A stretch of DNA of 64,000 bases, from positions 1 to 64,000 of the forward strand of contig DASUHP010000142.1 of the NCBI GenBank assembly GCA_036273455.1. Direction: 5' to 3'. Numbering within the stretch: position 1 is the stretch's first letter; each line of letters begins with the position of its first letter. The notes beneath the pieces are model-generated. The model did not search any database and was not told the origin of the DNA. It saw only the letters and a list, made by a program, of their open reading frames with translations. A program made the position numbers and the translations under genes. Positions 1 through 9,417 of this stretch are shown in pieces. Source of the stretch: CAIYRG01 sp036273455 (GTDB lineage Bacteria; Pseudomonadota; Alphaproteobacteria; Micropepsales; Micropepsaceae).

Positions 1-837
1 ACCGTGCAGTCGAATTTCGATTTCGGCTCGGAAGCCGACATGGTGAAAAAATTGCGCGTGGCGCTGGCGCTGCAGCCGGTGGCCACCGCGCTTTTCGCCA
101 ATTCGCCCTTTCGCGAAGGCAAGCCTAACGGGTTCAAGTCGTATCGCAGTCAAATCTGGACCGATGTCGACAATCAGCGCGCCGGGATGCTGCCGTTTGC
201 CTTCGAGAGCGGGTTCGGATTCGAGCGCTATGTCGATTACGCGCTCGATGTGCCGATGTATTTCATTTATCGCGGCGGCCGCTATATCGATGTCGCCGGA
301 AAGTCCTTCCGCGATTTTCTGTCAGGGAAAATCCCGGAGCTGAAAGGCATCGAACCGCATATTTCCGACTGGGCCGATCATCTGACCACGATCTTTCCCG
401 AAGCGAGGATCAAGGCATATCTGGAAGTGCGTGGTGCCGATGGCGGGACCTGGCGGCGTATTTGCGGGTTGCCGGCGCTGTGGGCCGGAATTCTCTACGA
501 TGACACGGCGCTGGATGCGGCGTGGGATATGGTGAAGGACTGGACGGCCGAAGAACGCGATGCCCTGCGCGCATCGGTGGCCAAGCTCGCCTTCGCAGCG
601 CCGTTCCGCAACACCACGGTTCTCGATCTGGCGCGGCAGATGTTGAACATCGCAATGCACGGATTGCGCGCTCGCGCGATGCTGGATTCGAGTGGATCGT
701 CGGAGGAAGGCTTTTTGCAACCTCTTTCCGAACTCGTGTCGCGGGGCCAAACGCGGGCGGAGGAGTTGCTGGAGCTGTATCGCGGCGAATGGGGCGGCGA
801 TCTCGGCCGGCTATTCGAAGCGTATAATTTTTTGTAA
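1..837 (+). CDS. gshA: Glutamate-cysteine ligase, C-terminal part (cut by window edge)
   Basis: Open from the first base in frame 1; no start is inside the window, so only about the last 278 residues are seen. The product would join glutamate and cysteine with ATP, the first step of glutathione synthesis in the cytoplasm. The segment with PFREGKPNGFKSYRSQIW, the VPMYFIYRGGRYIDVAG stretch and the later YLEVRGADGG motif are typical of the alphaproteobacterial/plant type ligase (GCS2 family), as is the ending with a short tail after a helical region. A GTG at position 4 is in frame but would remove the catalytic half, so it is not a start. A glutathione transferase lies 560 bp downstream on the other strand, a loose functional link. 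Family assignment is firm from several conserved blocks; only the N-terminus is missing. Confidence 0.9.
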   Translation, partial: TVQSNFDFGSEADMVKKLRVALALQPVATALFANSPFREGKPNGFKSYRSQIWTDVDNQRAGMLPFAFESGFGFERYVDYALDVPMYFIYRGGRYIDVAGKSFRDFLSGKIPELKGIEPHISDWADHLTTIFPEARIKAYLEVRGADGGTWRRICGLPALWAGILYDDTALDAAWDMVKDWTAEERDALRASVAKLAFAAPFRNTTVLDLARQMLNIAMHGLRARAMLDSSGSSEEGFLQPLSELVSRGQTRAEELLELYRGEWGGDLGRLFEAYNFL

Positions 838-850
838 TTCCCCGCGGACG

Positions 851-1321
851 CTAATTCGCGGCCGGGTTCGCCGAATTCCAGTCGTTCACCAGTCCTTTGG
901 CCAGCGCATCGATAATGGAGTCGGCCTGTGCCGCCGGGTCCGCCCCGCGGCCAAGGATTCCGTCATTCCAGATTGTCGCAACGGTGCGTTGGCCGGTCTT
1001 CTCTATGGTTACGCCGGCGAAAACTTCCAGCGTGACGCGTGCCGTGCAATCGCTCAACACGCTGACATTCAGATAAATCGTGGCGTCGGGAACAGTATCA
1101 ACCAGCGCGATTCGGCTCTGGCCGACAATGGACCGCAATGATGTTTCGAGTCTATCGCGGGCAATGCCACATTGGACCGCGTTCTGATTGACATCTTCAA
1201 CCACAATCTCGAAACGCTGCAAGCCACGCAAAGCAAGTGCAGCGTTCGTGGCGCCAGAGGCAGCCGCTGGGGCGCCGAAACACACGGCAATCCCGAGCGC
1301 TGCTGCCTGAATCATCCGCAT
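851..1321 (-). CDS. Secreted protein of unknown function
   Basis: About 156 residues. The N-terminus (MRMIQAAALGIAVCFGAPAA) is a signal peptide with likely cleavage after the Ala-rich stretch, so the protein should be exported to the periplasm. The mature part has two cysteines (in AVQCGI and LSDCTARV) that could form a disulfide. I recognise no domain. I chose the ATG at 1321; a GTG four codons upstream (1333) is also possible. The gene converges with gshA with a 13 bp gap and lies 78 bp beyond the start-distal end of the glutathione transferase gene, so it could be last in a minus-strand transcript. Confidence 0.65.
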   Translation of the reverse strand: MRMIQAAALGIAVCFGAPAAASGATNAALALRGLQRFEIVVEDVNQNAVQCGIARDRLETSLRSIVGQSRIALVDTVPDATIYLNVSVLSDCTARVTLEVFAGVTIEKTGQRTVATIWNDGILGRGADPAAQADSIIDALAKGLVNDWNSANPAAN

Positions 1322-1399
1322 TGCTGCGTGCACCCCGATGCGCGGGGTCCAGATTAGCAGAATTGATGGATGAAATCGGCGCGGCGGTCGAAAAGCATT

Positions 1400-2158
1400 T
1401 CAGATATTGATCATTTCCGGGACGCGGGGATCGTCTTTGAAGTCGAGCGCTTTTGTGACGGCGGGCCGCTGTTTCAGGCGCGCATACCACTCATCGACAT
1501 GGCGATATGCGCCGGCGGAAAAGAATTCCGGGCTCAAATTATGGATGCGATCGATGAAAGGCAGCATCGCGTAATCGGCAAGCGTCAGGTAGTGGCCGGC
1601 GAGCCAGGATGAGTCCGCGAGTGTGTCATTGCAGCGCGCGAGGCAGCCCCGCATTTTTTCCACCGCACTCATGAGAACATCTTCGGAGAAGCCGTGTGTG
1701 CTCACTTCGGCCCAGCGTTTGCGGCGGTCCTCTTGCGGAATTCGGGCCAACACCTGCTCACGCTCAGTCACCGACAGATTTTTCATCGCATCGCGATTGA
1801 GAATCATCCAGGTCGGGGCATAAACCGCCGGATAAGCGACATCGTCGGAGAACTTCAGCCACAGGCGCATGCGCGCACTGATGTAAGCATCACGGGGCCG
1901 GAGCTGCGTTTGCGGAAACACATCCTCGAGATATTCCATGATCACCGACGACTCGGTGACTACGCGGCCGTCATGGACAAGCGTCGGAACGACACCATTC
2001 GGATTCAATTTGAGATAATCCGGCGCGTGCTGCTCGAATTTGCGCAAATCCATCAGATGGCTTTTGAACGGCAGCTGCTTTTCGTACAGCACCAGCCGGA
2101 CCTTCTTCGAGCAGGTCGAAGGCAGTCCGTGATAAAGCTCAAGACCGGTCATCGTCAT
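1400..2158 (-). CDS. Glutathione S-transferase family protein
   Basis: A 252-residue cytosolic protein with the usual two parts: an N-terminal thioredoxin-like domain (about residues 5-85, with LELYHGLPSTCSKKVRLVL, NPNGVVPTLVHDG and the ESSVIMEYLED glutathione-binding motif) and an all-helical C-terminal domain ending in the WYARLKQRPAV motif. The Ser/Cys at the start of the first helix (PSTCSKKVR) is where the thiol-activating residue sits in the family. The substrate cannot be told from sequence. The start overlaps the preceding small membrane protein gene by 20 bp, so the two are probably cotranscribed and translationally coupled. A second in-frame ATG lies two codons downstream. Confidence 0.85.
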   Translation of the reverse strand: MTMTGLELYHGLPSTCSKKVRLVLYEKQLPFKSHLMDLRKFEQHAPDYLKLNPNGVVPTLVHDGRVVTESSVIMEYLEDVFPQTQLRPRDAYISARMRLWLKFSDDVAYPAVYAPTWMILNRDAMKNLSVTEREQVLARIPQEDRRKRWAEVSTHGFSEDVLMSAVEKMRGCLARCNDTLADSSWLAGHYLTLADYAMLPFIDRIHNLSPEFFSAGAYRHVDEWYARLKQRPAVTKALDFKDDPRVPEMINI

Positions 2159-2417
2159 CCGTAACCTCGTCGCCTTTGCGCCAGCGCCACCCGCCTTTGG
2201 TCTTTTTCCACGCCACCCAGAAGAATGGAATGGAAACCACCACTACGGCGGCTGTGCGCAGCCACACGGTGCCGGGATAGCCCAGACGCCACTGGAATCC
2301 CGCCGGAATGGCGATGATCGCGGCAAGATAGGCGACGTACAGCGCCCAGCCCTTCCAGCTCAGGGGTATGCCGATGCCAATGCCGCTTCGTTTGGGACGA
2401 AACCAGTATTCGGTCAT
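2139..2417 (-). CDS. Small two-helix membrane protein, unknown
   Basis: A 92-residue protein with two predicted membrane segments (around residues 25-43, ALYVAYLAAIIAIPAGF, and 51-69, WLRTAAVVVVSIPFFWVAW), followed by a basic stretch KKTKGGWRWRKGD and an acidic tail DDDD. Similar small membrane proteins are scattered in Alphaproteobacteria without assigned function. Its 3' end overlaps the glutathione transferase start by 20 bp, which suggests a two-gene operon. Confidence 0.65.
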   Translation of the reverse strand: MTEYWFRPKRSGIGIGIPLSWKGWALYVAYLAAIIAIPAGFQWRLGYPGTVWLRTAAVVVVSIPFFWVAWKKTKGGWRWRKGDEVTDDDDRS

Positions 2418-2441
2418 TGGGAAAGTTTAAAGGAGCAAGGA

Positions 2442-2470
2442 GCGAGAAGCGAGAAGCGAGAAGCGAGAAG
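2442..2470. repeat. Tandem 7-bp repeat (GCGAGAA x4) with an inverted copy nearby
   Basis: Four perfect head-to-tail copies of GCGAGAA run from 2442 to 2469. About 25 bp further on, the segment at 2492-2509 (CTCGTTCCTCGCTTCTCAG) is close to the reverse complement, so the region could fold into a hairpin. The inverted arm contains the stop codon of ppc (2507-2509 on the minus strand). The repeat lies between the start of the small membrane gene and the 3' end of ppc. It may be a slippage product or act in ending ppc transcription, but there is no clear T-run. Confidence 0.7.
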
Positions 2471-2506
2471 TCCTTATCTGGCTCCTCTATTCTCGTTCCT
2501 CGCTTC

Positions 2507-5212
2507 TCAGCCGCTGTTGCGCAGGCCGGCGGAGATGCCGTTCACCGACATATGGATGCCGCGCAAAGTTTCCTCGTCTTCGGCGCCGGAACGGCGGCGG
2601 CGGAGCAATTCGAGCTGCAGCAGATTCAGCGCATCGATATAGGGAAGGCGCAGTCGTATCGATTCGGCGAGTGCCGGGTTCGACTCGAGAAACTGTTTCT
2701 GCCCGGTCAGCGCCAGCACTGCGTCCTTCGTTGCCGACCATTCCCTGGTAATGCGCTCGAACACGGATTCGGCGAGCGAGCGATCCTCGACCAGTTCGGC
2801 ATAGCGCCGGCCGATGTCGAGATTGGATTTGGCGAGCACCATTTCCAGATTGGACACTACAGTGCGGAAGAAGGGGGAACAGCGGTAAAGCTGGATCAGC
2901 TCGTCAGCCCGTCCGGTTTTCTGCAGCGCCGCGGCCGCCGAACCGAATCCGTACCAGCCGGGCAGCATGATGCGCGACTGTGACCAGCTGAACACCCAGG
3001 GGATCGCCCGCAAATCTTCGATGCGGGTCGAACTGGTGCGGGAGGTGGGGCGGCTGCCGATTTTCAGGTTGGATATTTCCGGCAGCGGCGTCGATTGCCG
3101 GAAATAGATATCGAAACCGTTTGTCTCATAAACGAGTGAGCGATAGGCACGATAGGCGGCGCCGCTGAACTCGGCAAATATTTCCGCGAGTTCGCCATCC
3201 GCAGCATCCGGTTCGGGGGCGATGTCGGCAAGCAATGCGGCGGCCACCATCCGCTCCAGCGTACGGCGCCCGACATCCGGAGTGCCGTATTTGCTCGCCA
3301 CAACCTCACCCTGTTCGGTCACGCGCATGCCGGTCGACACCGCCCCTTCGGGGAGCGCCCGGGTCGCTTCGAAACTGGGGCCGCCGCCGCGCCCGACAGT
3401 TCCGCCGCGGCCATGGAAAAACCGCAGCGAGATATCGTGCTCTTTTGCCACGGTGAGCAATGCGCGAATGGCGCTGCGGATTTCGTAATTGGAAGTGACG
3501 TAACCGCCGTCCTTGTTGCTGTCGGAGTAACCAATCATCACTTCCTGAAGATTGTTCTGTGCTGCCAGCATGGCGCGCGCCAGCGGCAGCGAAAAAAATT
3601 CGCGCATCACGGCGGGGCAATTCCGCAGGTCATTAATGGTTTCGAACAGCGGAATCACCCGAAGCGCCGGCTGCGGCTTTGTGCCGGGCACAAACAAACC
3701 GGCCTCTTTCATCAGGATGCAGGTTTCGAGCAGGTCCGACACGCTCCTCGCCATCGAGATGACGTAATTCGCGACGGTGCCCTCGCCAAAACGGGAGCGC
3801 AGCGACGCGGCCATTGCGGCAATATCGAGCTCACGCGCGGTCTCATCCGAATAGCGGCGATACGGCGTTCGCAATATGCGGGTGCTCGACAATTCGCGCA
3901 CCAGAACTTCGATGCGCTGTGATTCCGGCAGCGCCGCATAATTCGCGCTGACGCCCGCCTCACGCAGCAATTCCGCCACGGCACGTTCATGCACCGCGGA
4001 GTTCTGCCGCAAATCCATTACGGCGAGATGGAAGCCAAAACTTTGCACCGCGTCGCGCAATTCTCCGACCCGGCCTCCGGCAAGATCGGCACTGCCATTC
4101 TCGGCCAGCGAAAGCGCAATCGTGCCGAGATCGGCCGCGAATTCCTGCGGCCGGCTATAGGGTGGTTCATCGTTGCGCGGTTTCTCTCCCGCGTGCAGAA
4201 GTGCATAGCGGCTGGCCGAGAGGCGGCCATGAATATGGGTGATCGCACGGCGATAGGGTTCATCCGCCTTTTGCGGGGAGACGCCGGTATTTTTTGCCGC
4301 AAGCTCGTTGAGCCCTTTCGTGACCGGCACGAATTCATCCGAGATCGACAACTCGCGCCCCAGGAGATGGAGCTGTTCGAGATAGTGATCGAACAGATTG
4401 GATGAAAAGCGCCGGACGGCATATTCCAGACTCGCCGCCGAGACGAATGGATTCCCGTCGCGGTCGCCGCCGACCCAGGAACCCACTTGCAGAATTGCCG
4501 GTAGCGGACCCTGAAGCCCGAAGCTTTCGGCAATCTTGCGCTTCACTGCGGGCAATTGCGTCGTAAAAGTTCGGGCGAGAATGGCCGCCGCATTATTGAT
4601 TTCGTCGGTGACGTGAATGCGTTCGGGGCGCAACATCCGGGTCTGCCACAGGGTGCGGATTTCGCGCTTCAGACGAGTTTCGATTTCCGCCTGGCGCGTC
4701 GTGCTGGACGCATAATGCTGAAGCAGCGGCAGCAGTTCCGCGATCGCAGACTCGCGCTCGATGATGCTCTGGCGGCGCACTTCGGTGGGATGCGCCGTGA
4801 TGACCGGCGCAATCAGCGTACCCGCGAGATATTCGTAAACCCGCTCCGCGGTCATGTCCTGCCGCTGCCGGATGCGGTCAAGCGGCCCCTGATCACCCGC
4901 CGCGGCTTCGCAACGGATGATGTAATCGTCTGCGATATTGGCGAGCTGGGAAAAAATCGCGAATGCGCGAATCAGTACGACCAGATCGCGGTTCGCCAGA
5001 TAGCCGAGGCGGCGAATCTGCGAGACTGCCGGGCGGCCCTGCCGATGCTCATTGACGACGTGGCGGCGCAGTCCCTCGACGCGGTCAAATGCAGCCTGGC
5101 CAAGTTGTTCCCGGATAACCTCGCCGAGCTGACGCCCGAGCAGGCGGATCAACTCCCGGCTCGTGGCATCGACCGGGTTCTGCTGGAGGACGTGCAATTG
5201 CCGTTCGGCCAT
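2507..5212 (-). CDS. ppc: Phosphoenolpyruvate carboxylase
   Basis: A 901-residue enzyme of the usual bacterial length. It carboxylates phosphoenolpyruvate with bicarbonate to give oxaloacetate, refilling the citric acid cycle. The first active-site signature is PVITAHPTEVRRQSI with His141; the second is the glycine-rich block FFHGRGGTVGRGGGPSFEA in the middle. The C-terminus ends in the family's conserved NGISAGLRNSG. Starts at ATG 5212 with an AAGGG ribosome-binding site 6-10 bases upstream. It stands alone: tldD starts 1.5 kb upstream and ends 72 bp before ppc begins, on the same strand. Confidence 0.97.
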   Translation of the reverse strand: MAERQLHVLQQNPVDATSRELIRLLGRQLGEVIREQLGQAAFDRVEGLRRHVVNEHRQGRPAVSQIRRLGYLANRDLVVLIRAFAIFSQLANIADDYIIRCEAAAGDQGPLDRIRQRQDMTAERVYEYLAGTLIAPVITAHPTEVRRQSIIERESAIAELLPLLQHYASSTTRQAEIETRLKREIRTLWQTRMLRPERIHVTDEINNAAAILARTFTTQLPAVKRKIAESFGLQGPLPAILQVGSWVGGDRDGNPFVSAASLEYAVRRFSSNLFDHYLEQLHLLGRELSISDEFVPVTKGLNELAAKNTGVSPQKADEPYRRAITHIHGRLSASRYALLHAGEKPRNDEPPYSRPQEFAADLGTIALSLAENGSADLAGGRVGELRDAVQSFGFHLAVMDLRQNSAVHERAVAELLREAGVSANYAALPESQRIEVLVRELSSTRILRTPYRRYSDETARELDIAAMAASLRSRFGEGTVANYVISMARSVSDLLETCILMKEAGLFVPGTKPQPALRVIPLFETINDLRNCPAVMREFFSLPLARAMLAAQNNLQEVMIGYSDSNKDGGYVTSNYEIRSAIRALLTVAKEHDISLRFFHGRGGTVGRGGGPSFEATRALPEGAVSTGMRVTEQGEVVASKYGTPDVGRRTLERMVAAALLADIAPEPDAADGELAEIFAEFSGAAYRAYRSLVYETNGFDIYFRQSTPLPEISNLKIGSRPTSRTSSTRIEDLRAIPWVFSWSQSRIMLPGWYGFGSAAAALQKTGRADELIQLYRCSPFFRTVVSNLEMVLAKSNLDIGRRYAELVEDRSLAESVFERITREWSATKDAVLALTGQKQFLESNPALAESIRLRLPYIDALNLLQLELLRRRRSGAEDEETLRGIHMSVNGISAGLRNSG

Positions 5213-5284
5213 CTTGCCCTTCCAAACGCCGGGCCGAGCGGCCCCGTTCCAAGGGTCGCGGAAGAGGAATCCAGGCGGCGTTGA

Positions 5285-6709
5285 TTACGCCGCGGTTCCG
5301 CCCACCGTCAGGGCGTCGATTCGCAAGGTCGGCTGGCCGACGCCAACTGGCACGCTTTGGCCATTCTTGCCGCAGGTGCCGATACCGCTGTCGAGCTTCA
5401 TGTCGTTGCCGATCATGGAGACGCGCGTCATCGCGTCCGGTCCATTGCCGATCAGGGTTGCGCCCTTGATCGGTTCGCCGATTTTGCCGTCGCGGATGCG
5501 ATAGGCCTCGGTGCAGGAAAACACGAATTTTCCGCTGGTAATGTCGACCTGGCCACCGCCGAATTGGACGGCGTAGATGCCTTCCTTGACCGAGGCGAGG
5601 ATTTCTTCGGGCGTGTGCTTGCCGGCCAGCATGTACGTGTTGGTCATGCGCGGCATCACCGGGCTGGCAAAGGATTCGCGGCGGCCATTGCCGGTGGGCG
5701 CCATGCCCATCAGCCTGGCATTCATCCGGTCCTGCATATAGCCTTTGAGAATGCCGTCTTCGATGAGGACCGTCGACGAAGTCGGGGTTCCCTCGTCATC
5801 AATGCTGAGCGAGCCGCGGCGCTCCGAAATGGTTCCATCGTCCACGACCGTCACGCCGGGCGAGGCAACGCGCTGGCCCAGGAGCCCGGCAAAGGCCGAA
5901 GTTTTCTTGCGGTTGAAATCGCCTTCCAGACCGTGTCCGACGGCTTCGTGCAGCAGGATGCCGGGCCAGCCGGAGCCGAGCACAACCGTCATTTCGCCGG
6001 CCGGAGCTGGAATGGACTGTAAATTGACCAGGGCGCTGCGCAAGGCTTCGTCCACGCCGGCTTTCCAATAGGAGGGGTCGATATAGTCGGTATAGGCCCT
6101 GCGGCCACCGCCACCGTAAAAACCAGTCTCCTGGCGGCCATTTTCTTCCACCACTATATGGACCGAAAGCCGAACCAGCGGACGGACATCGCGATAGGTT
6201 TCACCGCCCGGCCGGATGATTTCCACCACCTGCCATTCCCCAGCCAGTGTACAGGAAACCTGCTTCACACGTGAATCCCTGCTCCGCGCATAGGCATCGA
6301 CTTCGCCCATGAGCTTCACTTTGGCTTCGAAAGGCGCCGAATCGAGTGGGCTGTCGTCGGTATAAAGGTGGACGTTCGAGCGCGCCGGACCACCTGCAAG
6401 CACGCCGGAATGGCCAAGCTTGACCACACTGATGGCGTCGGCAGCCCGGGCGATGGCGGGTTCCGAAAGTTCGGAGGCGTGTGCGTAGCCGGTCGCTTCC
6501 CCCGCGACACCCCGCAAACCGAAGCCCTGGGTCGTGTCGTAAGTCGCCGCCTTGAGTCGCCCGTCATCGAACGAAAAGCTCTCCGTCTGGCGATATTCGA
6601 GGAAGAGTTCGCCGTCATCGGCACCCTTCAGCGCATTGTCCACAAGCGATTGGACACGGTTCCGCTGCATGCCGGTTTGGGTGAAAAACAGATTGTCGGG
6701 GTTCGTCAT
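5285..6709 (-). CDS. tldD: Metalloprotease TldD
   Basis: A 474-residue member of the TldD/PmbA (U62) family. With a TldE/PmbA partner, which is not in this window, TldD forms a zinc heterodimer that degrades unfolded small peptides and processes modified peptides in Escherichia coli. The metal motif HEAVGHGLEGD is at about residues 254-264, with the HExxxH ligands His254 and His258. The conserved LSIDDEGTP and ISERRGS segments and the C-terminal TLIGNGPDAM block are also present. It is divergent from the cytochrome oxidase operon; the 217 bp between the two starts must hold both promoters. Confidence 0.95.
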   Translation of the reverse strand: MTNPDNLFFTQTGMQRNRVQSLVDNALKGADDGELFLEYRQTESFSFDDGRLKAATYDTTQGFGLRGVAGEATGYAHASELSEPAIARAADAISVVKLGHSGVLAGGPARSNVHLYTDDSPLDSAPFEAKVKLMGEVDAYARSRDSRVKQVSCTLAGEWQVVEIIRPGGETYRDVRPLVRLSVHIVVEENGRQETGFYGGGGRRAYTDYIDPSYWKAGVDEALRSALVNLQSIPAPAGEMTVVLGSGWPGILLHEAVGHGLEGDFNRKKTSAFAGLLGQRVASPGVTVVDDGTISERRGSLSIDDEGTPTSSTVLIEDGILKGYMQDRMNARLMGMAPTGNGRRESFASPVMPRMTNTYMLAGKHTPEEILASVKEGIYAVQFGGGQVDITSGKFVFSCTEAYRIRDGKIGEPIKGATLIGNGPDAMTRVSMIGNDMKLDSGIGTCGKNGQSVPVGVGQPTLRIDALTVGGTAA

Positions 6710-6926
6710 GGCAAACTCGCGAGGGTGGGCTTAGGTGTATATAGGAAAGGGGTGGCGATCCGTCACGCAAACGGCCGAACAATTTGCCGATTCGGCTAAC
6801 CATGAAACGAACCGCGTGGCATCAGGTCGCAATGACTTGGGTTCCTTAAGCACCCTAAATCGCGGCTTGGCACACGCGGTCACGCAGGCGGGAAGCCGGC
6901 GCCCGAAGTGCAAGGGAGGGGCTTTT

Positions 6927-7766
6927 ATGATGCGCAGGTTCGCAGGTTTCGCGACATTATTGGCAGTGATGCTGCCGGTGGCCGCCATCGCGCAGACGGT
7001 GATGGGACAACCGACACCCTGGCAAGTTGGTTTGCAGGCGCCTGGGGCTGACCGGATGCGCGACATCATCAGCCTGCACACCTTCGTTCTTTATATCATC
7101 AGTTTCATCAGCCTGTTTGTCGGGGGGCTGTTGATCTGGATCATGATCCGGTTCAATGCGACCGCCAACCCAACGCCCTCGGCCACCACCCACAACTCCA
7201 CGCTGGAAGTTCTGTGGACGATCGTGCCGGTACTGATTCTAGTGGCGATCGCCATTCCGTCATTTCGCCTGCTGTATTTCGAGGACGTGATTCCGAAGCC
7301 CGACATGACGATCAAAGCGATCGGCAAGCAGTGGTTTTGGACGTACCAGTATCCCGATAACGGCAACTTCCAGTTCGATGCATTGCGCATTCCGGACCGA
7401 CGTTCGGCGCCTGCCGTGCCAAATGGCCCGCCACGCATGCTCGGCACCACGAACCATGTGGTCGTTCCGGTCAATAAACTCGTCAGGGTGCTGACGACCG
7501 GTGCGGATGTGATCCATTCCTGGGCAATACCGGCCTTTGGCGTGAAAATGGACGCCGTTCCGGGCCGCATCAACGCGACCTGGTTCAAAGCCGACACCAT
7601 CGGAACCTATTACGGGGAATGTTCGGAATTGTGCGGCGCCAATCATGCATTCATGCCGATCACCGTGGACGTGGTGAGCCAGGCCGATTTCGACATGTGG
7701 GTGCAACAGGCCAAGACCAAATTTGCCTCCGCCGGCGCGCCGACCCGCGTCGCGGCCGAGCAGTAG
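6927..7766 (+). CDS. coxB: Cytochrome c oxidase subunit II
   Basis: About 279 residues. Subunit II takes electrons from cytochrome c through its CuA centre on the periplasmic side of the aa3 oxidase. I see a signal sequence (MMRRFAGFATLLAVMLPVAA), two transmembrane helices (about residues 48-68 and 92-112), and a periplasmic cupredoxin domain with the CuA motif GECSELCGANHAFMP near residues 230-245. The start is ATG 6927, preceded by a good AGGGAGG site; the frame is open a further 64 codons upstream but that part looks unlike the family. First gene of the oxidase operon; coxA follows after 15 bp. Confidence 0.95.
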   Translation: MMRRFAGFATLLAVMLPVAAIAQTVMGQPTPWQVGLQAPGADRMRDIISLHTFVLYIISFISLFVGGLLIWIMIRFNATANPTPSATTHNSTLEVLWTIVPVLILVAIAIPSFRLLYFEDVIPKPDMTIKAIGKQWFWTYQYPDNGNFQFDALRIPDRRSAPAVPNGPPRMLGTTNHVVVPVNKLVRVLTTGADVIHSWAIPAFGVKMDAVPGRINATWFKADTIGTYYGECSELCGANHAFMPITVDVVSQADFDMWVQQAKTKFASAGAPTRVAAEQ

Positions 7767-7781
7767 GGGAGCGAGAAATCC

Positions 7782-9404
7782 ATGGCACACGATCACGTTG
7801 CACACGCGCATGCCGAACACGCCCACCATCCGACGGGATGGCGGCGTTGGGTGTATTCGACGAACCACAAAGATATCGGGACGATGTATCTCATCTTCGC
7901 GATTATCGCGGGGTTGGTCGGCGGCGCATTCTCAATGGCGATTCGCGCCGAGCTGATGTATCCGGGCCTGCAGGTATTCAGCGAACCGCATACCTATAAT
8001 GTGATGGTGACGGGACACGCGCTGATCATGATCTTCTTCATGATCATGCCGGCGATGATCGGTGGCTTCGGCAACTGGTTGACGCCGCTGATGATCGGCG
8101 CACCGGACATGGCGTTCCCGCGCATGAACAATATTTCGTTCTGGCTGCTGCCGTTCTCTTTCACGCTGCTGATTCTGTCGATGTTCGTGGAAGGCGATTC
8201 GGGCGGGCAGGGCGTCGGCGGTGGCTGGACGCTTTATGCGCCGCTTTCGACCTATGGATCGCCCGGTCCGGCAATGGATCTGGCGATCTTTTCGATCCAT
8301 ATCGCGGGGGCGTCCTCAATCCTCGGCGCCATCAACTTCATCACCACGATCTTCAACATGCGAGCGCCCGGCATGACGCTGCACAAGATGCCGCTGTTCG
8401 TGTGGTCAATTCTGGTGACGACATTCCTGTTGCTTTTGTCGCTGCCGGTTCTGGCCGGCGCCATCACGATGTTGCTGACCGACCGGCATTTCGGCACCAC
8501 GTTCTTCAATCCGGCCGGTGGCGGCGATCCGATCCTGTTCCAGCACCTGTTCTGGTTCTTCGGGCATCCTGAAGTGTACATTCTCATTGTGCCCGGATTT
8601 GGGATGATCAGTCAGGTTGTGTCGACTTTTTCGAGAAAGCCGGTGTTCGGCTATCTCGGCATGGCCTACGCGATGGTCGCCATCGGCTTCATCGGCTTCG
8701 TCGTCTGGGCGCACCACATGTACACGGTGGGTCTGACCGTCGATACCAAGGCCTATTTCGTATTCGCGACCATGGTGATCGCGGTCCCGACCGGGGTGAA
8801 GATCTTTTCCTGGATCGCGACGATGTGGGGCGGATCGATCAGCTTCCGTACGCCGATGCTGTGGGCAGTCGGGTTCATTTTCCTGTTCACCGTTGGCGGT
8901 GTGACCGGCGTCGTTCTGGCCAATGCCGGTGTCGATGTCGTGCTGCAGGACACCTATTACGTCGTCGCCCACTTCCACTACGTGCTGTCGCTGGGCGCAG
9001 TGTTCGCGATTTTCGCCGGCTGGTACTACTGGTTCCCGAAAATCACCGGCTACATGTACAACGAGACGCTCGGCAAGCTGCATTTCTGGACCATGTTCAT
9101 TGGGGTGAACATCGCATTCTTCCCAATGCATTTCCTTGGTCTTGCCGGGATGCCACGGCGCTATGTCGATTACCCGGACGCCTTTGCCGGCTGGAACTAT
9201 GTCTCGTCCATCGGCGCGTTCATCTCCGGGTTCGGGGTGCTGATATTCCTGGTGTGCATGGCGGAGGCCTTCATGCGTAAGCGCGTTGCGGCCGATAATC
9301 CGTGGGGCGCGGGCGCGACGACACTGGAATGGACGCTGTCCTCACCTCCGCCGTTCCACACCTATAACGATCTGCCGCAGATCGCTGATACTGCCCATCC
9401 CTGA
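7782..9404 (+). CDS. coxA: Cytochrome c oxidase subunit I
   Basis: A 540-residue integral membrane protein with about twelve helices that holds haem a and the haem a3-CuB centre where oxygen is reduced, and pumps protons. Diagnostic motifs: VMVTGHALIMIFFMIMPAMI (haem a ligand), the HPEVYILIVPGFG block with the crosslinked His-Tyr pair, WAHHMYTVG (CuB ligands), and DTYYVVAHFHYVLSLGAVF (haem ligands). GNWLTPLMIG follows helix II. An N-terminal His-rich stretch (AHDHVAHAHAEHAHH) is a common feature of alphaproteobacterial CtaD. Ribosome site GGGGAG lies 12 bp before the ATG. Confidence 0.98.
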   Translation: MAHDHVAHAHAEHAHHPTGWRRWVYSTNHKDIGTMYLIFAIIAGLVGGAFSMAIRAELMYPGLQVFSEPHTYNVMVTGHALIMIFFMIMPAMIGGFGNWLTPLMIGAPDMAFPRMNNISFWLLPFSFTLLILSMFVEGDSGGQGVGGGWTLYAPLSTYGSPGPAMDLAIFSIHIAGASSILGAINFITTIFNMRAPGMTLHKMPLFVWSILVTTFLLLLSLPVLAGAITMLLTDRHFGTTFFNPAGGGDPILFQHLFWFFGHPEVYILIVPGFGMISQVVSTFSRKPVFGYLGMAYAMVAIGFIGFVVWAHHMYTVGLTVDTKAYFVFATMVIAVPTGVKIFSWIATMWGGSISFRTPMLWAVGFIFLFTVGGVTGVVLANAGVDVVLQDTYYVVAHFHYVLSLGAVFAIFAGWYYWFPKITGYMYNETLGKLHFWTMFIGVNIAFFPMHFLGLAGMPRRYVDYPDAFAGWNYVSSIGAFISGFGVLIFLVCMAEAFMRKRVAADNPWGAGATTLEWTLSSPPPFHTYNDLPQIADTAHP

Positions 9405-9417
9405 GGACTGACCGGCA

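Noticed and set aside
2442..2470. GCGAGAA array as a CRISPR
   Set aside because: Units are 7 bp and contiguous with no spacers; no cas genes in the window.
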